Shown: one piece after another, positions 61,074-64,000 of the stretch
Position numbering within the stretch: position 1 is the first letter of the stretch
How the letters are laid out: each line of letters begins with the position of its first letter
Assembly: GCF_900109545.1 (NCBI RefSeq)
Contig: NZ_FOAP01000010.1
Span: forward strand, 248,001-312,000
Direction of reading: 5' to 3'
Source: Stigmatella aurantiaca
Lineage (GTDB): Bacteria; Myxococcota; Myxococcia; Myxococcales; Myxococcaceae
Length of the DNA: 64,000 nt
The notes under the pieces: model-generated
The model's database searches: none
Told to the model about the DNA's origin: nothing
The model's input: the letters and a program-made list of their open reading frames with translations, nothing else
Made by a program: the position numbers and the translations under genes

Positions 61074-63374
61074 ATGTCCCAACACTCTCAATACGTGGCC
61101 AAGGCGCAGACGCTGGTGTCCCAGATGACGCTGGAGGAGAAGGCCCGGCTCCTGTCTGGCAATGGCTCGTGGACGACCCACCAGGTCGAGCGTCTGGGCA
61201 TTCCCTCCATCTTCATGGCGGACGGCCCCCACGGGCTCCGGAAGGCCCTGGGGCCGAACACCGCGGACAGCGTGCCGGCCACGTGTTTTCCCACCGCCTC
61301 CGCGCTGGCCTCCTCCTGGAACACGGAGCTCATCCAGCAGGTGGGTGCCGCGCTGGCCCGGGAGGCCCAGGCCAATGACGTCCAGCTGCTGCTGGGGCCG
61401 GGCATCAACATGAAGCGCTCGCCGCTGGGCGGGCGCAACTTCGAGTACTTCTCCGAGGACCCCCTCCTCGCGGGCCAGCTCTCGGCGGCCTACATCCAGG
61501 GCGTTCAGGGCGAGGGGGTGGGCACCTCCTTGAAGCACTTCGCGGTGAACAATCAGGAATTCGAGCGCATGGTGAGCGACTCGATCCTCGATGAGCGCAC
61601 CATGCGGGAGATCTACCTGCCTGCCTTCGAGATCTCCATCACCCAGGCCCAGCCGTGGTCGGTGATGTGCGCCTACAACAAGGTCAATGGCGTCTACGCC
61701 TCGGAGAACCCGTTCCTGCTGGAGGACATCCTTCGCAAGGAGTGGGGGTTCGAGGGGTTCGTGGTGTCGGACTGGGGCGCCGTGCACGACCGCGCCAAGG
61801 GTGTCCAGGCAGGGCTGAACCTGGAGATGCCGGGCAGCGGGGAAGTGAACCGCAAGAAGATCATCGAGGCGGTCAACGCGGGTGAGCTGCCCGAGAAGCG
61901 GCTGGACGAGGTGGTGGTCTCGCTGCTCGCCGTGGTCTTCAAGGCCGTGGAGCACCGCCGCACCGGCTTCCGGGCCGACCTGGACCAGCACCACGCGCTG
62001 GCGCGGCAGGTGGCCGGTGAGAGCATCATCCTCCTGAAGAACGAGGACCAGCTCCTGCCGCTGGAGGTGGGGGGCAAGAAGAAGATCGCCCTGATTGGCG
62101 CCTTCGCCAAGGAGCCCCGCTTCCAGGGCGCGGGCAGCTCGCAGGTGAATCCGGCCCGCCTCTCCAACGCGCACGACGAGCTGGTGGCGCTCCTGGGTGG
62201 CAGCGAGCGCATCGGGTACGCGAGCGGCTATGACCTGGAGGGCGTCACCTCCGCGCAGCTCCTCGATGAGGCGCGGCAGCAGGCGAAGAACGCCGACGTG
62301 GCCATCGTCTTCGCGGGCCTGCCGGACAGCCACGAGTCCGAGGGCTTCGACCGCGCCACGCTGGACATGCCCGAGGGGCACAACCAGCTCATCGAGGCGG
62401 TCAGCCAGGTGCAGCCCAACACGGTGGTGGTGCTGATGAATGGCTCGGCCATCACCATGCCGTGGGTGGCAAAGGTGAAGGCCATCCTGGAGGGCTGGCT
62501 CACGGGCCAGGCCGGTGGCGGCGCCATCGCCGACATCCTCACGGGCAAGGTGAACCCCTCGGCGAAGCTGCAGGAGACCTTCCCCGTGCGCACGGAGGAC
62601 GCGCCGTCCGCGCTCGAGTTCCCCGGCCTGAACCAGCGGGCGTACTACGGCGAGGGCGTCTTCATCGGCTACCGCTACTACGACAAGAAGAACCTCGCGC
62701 CGCTGTTCCCGTTTGGCTTTGGCCTGAGCTACACCACCTTCGCCTATTCGGGGCTGACGCTCGGCGCGGCGTCCATCCGGGACACGGACAGCCTCACCGT
62801 CCAGTTCAAGGTGAAGAACACGGGCAAGGTGGCGGGCAAGGAAGCCGTGCAGCTCTACGTCCGCGAGGACAAGCCCGTGGTCAGCCGTCCCGAGAAGGAG
62901 CTCAAGGCCTTCACCAAGGTGGCGCTCCAGCCGGGCGAGGAGAAGACGGTGAGCTTCACTCTGAAGGCGCGTGACTTCTCGTACTTCGATCTGGGCCGCC
63001 GCCAGTGGACGGTGCAGCCGGGCCGGTTCGACATCCTGGTGGGCGGCTCCTCGCGGGAGCTGCCCCTGCGCCAGTCCGTTTCGGTGGAGGCCCCGGTGGC
63101 CGTGCCGGTGCTGACGCGCGAGTCCCTGGTGAAGGAGTTCCGGGACCACCCCAAGGGCAAGGAGTTCTACCCTCGGCTGGCGGGCATCATCATGGGCGGA
63201 GCGGCCGCGGGGACCGACCCCAAGCGCACCCCCCAGGAGGAGCGCGCCCGGAAGAAGGCGGAGATGTCCACGCTGGTGTTCGTGCACGACATGCCGGCCT
63301 ACAAGCTGATCAACTTCTCGGAAGGCAAGTTCACCGAGCAGATGCTGAACGACATCCTGGCGCAGGTGCAGTAG
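61074..63374 (+). CDS. GH3 beta-glucosidase with fibronectin-type C-terminal domain
   Basis: The 766-residue protein has the GH3 N-terminal barrel with nucleophile D233 in VVSDWGAVHD and the preceding KHFAVNNQEFERM. The middle alpha/beta domain is followed by a C-terminal fibronectin-III-like domain (FKVKNTGKVAGKEAVQLYVRE). A further ~85 residues (from TRESLVKEFRDHPKGKEF) extend beyond it. No signal peptide is present. With the GH1 enzyme it would break down beta-glucosides inside the cell. The tail may aid oligomerisation. Confidence 0.94.
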   Translation: MSQHSQYVAKAQTLVSQMTLEEKARLLSGNGSWTTHQVERLGIPSIFMADGPHGLRKALGPNTADSVPATCFPTASALASSWNTELIQQVGAALAREAQANDVQLLLGPGINMKRSPLGGRNFEYFSEDPLLAGQLSAAYIQGVQGEGVGTSLKHFAVNNQEFERMVSDSILDERTMREIYLPAFEISITQAQPWSVMCAYNKVNGVYASENPFLLEDILRKEWGFEGFVVSDWGAVHDRAKGVQAGLNLEMPGSGEVNRKKIIEAVNAGELPEKRLDEVVVSLLAVVFKAVEHRRTGFRADLDQHHALARQVAGESIILLKNEDQLLPLEVGGKKKIALIGAFAKEPRFQGAGSSQVNPARLSNAHDELVALLGGSERIGYASGYDLEGVTSAQLLDEARQQAKNADVAIVFAGLPDSHESEGFDRATLDMPEGHNQLIEAVSQVQPNTVVVLMNGSAITMPWVAKVKAILEGWLTGQAGGGAIADILTGKVNPSAKLQETFPVRTEDAPSALEFPGLNQRAYYGEGVFIGYRYYDKKNLAPLFPFGFGLSYTTFAYSGLTLGAASIRDTDSLTVQFKVKNTGKVAGKEAVQLYVREDKPVVSRPEKELKAFTKVALQPGEEKTVSFTLKARDFSYFDLGRRQWTVQPGRFDILVGGSSRELPLRQSVSVEAPVAVPVLTRESLVKEFRDHPKGKEFYPRLAGIIMGGAAAGTDPKRTPQEERARKKAEMSTLVFVHDMPAYKLINFSEGKFTEQMLNDILAQVQ

Positions 63375-63377
63375 CCC

Positions 63378-63389
63378 CGGGCGCCCGGC
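63378..63389. terminator. Possible terminator palindrome
   Basis: CCGGGCGCCCGG, a 12-base self-complementary sequence, sits between the convergent GH3 and histidine kinase stop codons. Its loop is too small for a strong hairpin, so the assignment is weak. Confidence 0.3.
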
Positions 63390-63390
63390 G

Positions 63391-63999
63391 TCACTCCTGG
63401 GGACTGGGCATCATGTCCCGGTCCAGGGGGATGGCGAACTCGAAGCGCGCGCCCTTGCCCGGCGCCGAGTGCACCTCGAGGGTGCCCCCGTGGGCGAGGG
63501 CGATCTGCCGCGCCAGGTACAGGCCGAGGCCCAGCCCCGACGAGTGAGGGCCCCGCGAGAAGCGCTCGAACAGCCGGGACAGCAGGTGCGGCGCAATCCC
63601 CGGGCCCTGGTCGGAGACGGTGAGGACGGCCCAGGGGCCATCCAGGCGCGTCTGCCGGGAAGCCTCCACGAGCACGGGGAGTCCCGCCGGGGAGTGCTTC
63701 AGCGCGTTGGCCACGAGGTTCGAGAGCACCTGGCGGAGGCGGGCCGGATCGGCCATGACCGTCAGCTCCGAGGGGCCGCGGAATTGGACTTCGGTCCGAG
63801 GGGTCGTGGCGGCGGCGGCGGACTCCTCCACCAGCCGCATCAGGTCCACCGGCTGTGCCTGTAGGACGAAGAGCCCCTGGTCGAGCCGGCCCACGTCGAG
63901 CAGATCCGAGGCCAGGCGCGAGAGGGCCGTGACGCCCTGGGCCGCCGCCGAGGCATCGCGCAGGTAGTCCGCGGCCTGGTTGCGGAGGGCCCGCTTGTG
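63391..63999 (-). CDS. Sensor histidine kinase, C-terminal part
   Basis: The gene runs off the right edge (5' end outside), with about 203 residues visible. The segment SRLASDLLDVGRLDQGLFVL fits the end of a HisKA dimerisation domain. The catalytic domain has LRQVLSNLVANALKHS (N box), DQGPGI (G1), LFERFSRG (F box) and GLGLGLYLARQIALAHGG (G2). The phosphorylated histidine and the sensor domain lie outside the window, and so does any response regulator. It is convergent with the GH3 gene, so it need not regulate it. Confidence 0.9.
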   Translation of the reverse strand, partial: HKRALRNQAADYLRDASAAAQGVTALSRLASDLLDVGRLDQGLFVLQAQPVDLMRLVEESAAAATTPRTEVQFRGPSELTVMADPARLRQVLSNLVANALKHSPAGLPVLVEASRQTRLDGPWAVLTVSDQGPGIAPHLLSRLFERFSRGPHSSGLGLGLYLARQIALAHGGTLEVHSAPGKGARFEFAIPLDRDMMPSPQE

Positions 64000-64000
64000 G

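Noticed and set aside
58527..63287. A 1586-codon open frame on the minus strand through the importer and glucosidase genes.
   Set aside because: It is the antisense shadow of real genes; in high-GC DNA the reverse strand often lacks stops. The composition (many His, Arg, Val and Leu) is typical of such artefacts, and the plus strand has clear domains throughout.

Overview
The window is very GC-rich DNA with strong third-position G/C bias. Gene content points to a myxobacterium (Myxococcota, probably Stigmatella/Cystobacter/Archangium-like): an Oar-like TonB receptor, many lipoproteins, a CPBP protease paired with a trypsin-like gene, lipoprotein AHH-toxin/Imm11 pairs, and a lid-less Hsp70 with a proline-rich J-protein. 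The taxonomic call is inference from gene content; no rRNA, tRNA, insertion sequence, CRISPR array or phage gene was seen. Coding density is very high and no gene-free stretch exceeds about 220 bases.

Layout. 1-5.2 kb: the 3' part of a deoxyhypusine-synthase-like gene, an OsmC protein, a hypothetical protein, arginine decarboxylase (speA, minus) and a ClpX-like ATPase. 5.2-9.3 kb (minus): CvpA-family protein, J-domain protein and a short DnaK. 9.5-16.4 kb: a degenerate class II amidotransferase-like protein, a lipoprotein, a TonB-dependent receptor, a translationally coupled protease-like/CPBP pair, and an FMN reductase. 16.4-19.2 kb: an ArsR/SRPBCC pair, then a lipoprotein toxin with its probable immunity gene. 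19.2-26.9 kb: PolX, a Rieske protein, a His-rich MoaB/MogA, a TIGR02757 protein, the divergent hmp/norR nitric-oxide pair, and a second ArsR/SRPBCC pair. 27-31 kb: a haem-motif lipoprotein and a jacalin-domain protein. 31-43 kb: mixed metabolic genes including a small group of tailoring-type enzymes. 43-46.6 kb: a 14-repeat RCC1 lipoprotein, a TPR protein and an AraC remnant. 46.6-53.8 kb: MaoC protein and a putrescine import/degradation operon (ABC transporter, aminobutyraldehyde dehydrogenase, GABA transaminase). 53.9-63.4 kb: a peptide-type ABC importer with two cytoplasmic beta-glucosidases, probably for beta-linked oligosaccharides. The right edge holds the C-terminal part of a sensor histidine kinase.

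Themes. Polyamines recur: arginine decarboxylase makes agmatine, the DHS-like protein belongs to an aminobutyl-transferring family, and the 47-54 kb operon takes up putrescine and routes it to succinate semialdehyde. Nitric-oxide defence is self-contained: NorR has all five predicted iron ligands, and the hmp/norR gap holds two GT-N7-AC sites and a sigma-54 promoter-like sequence. The most unusual parts are the toxin/immunity pair, the haem-lipoprotein/lectin pair, the CPBP/pseudo-protease pair, and the divergent ClpX and Hsp70 systems.
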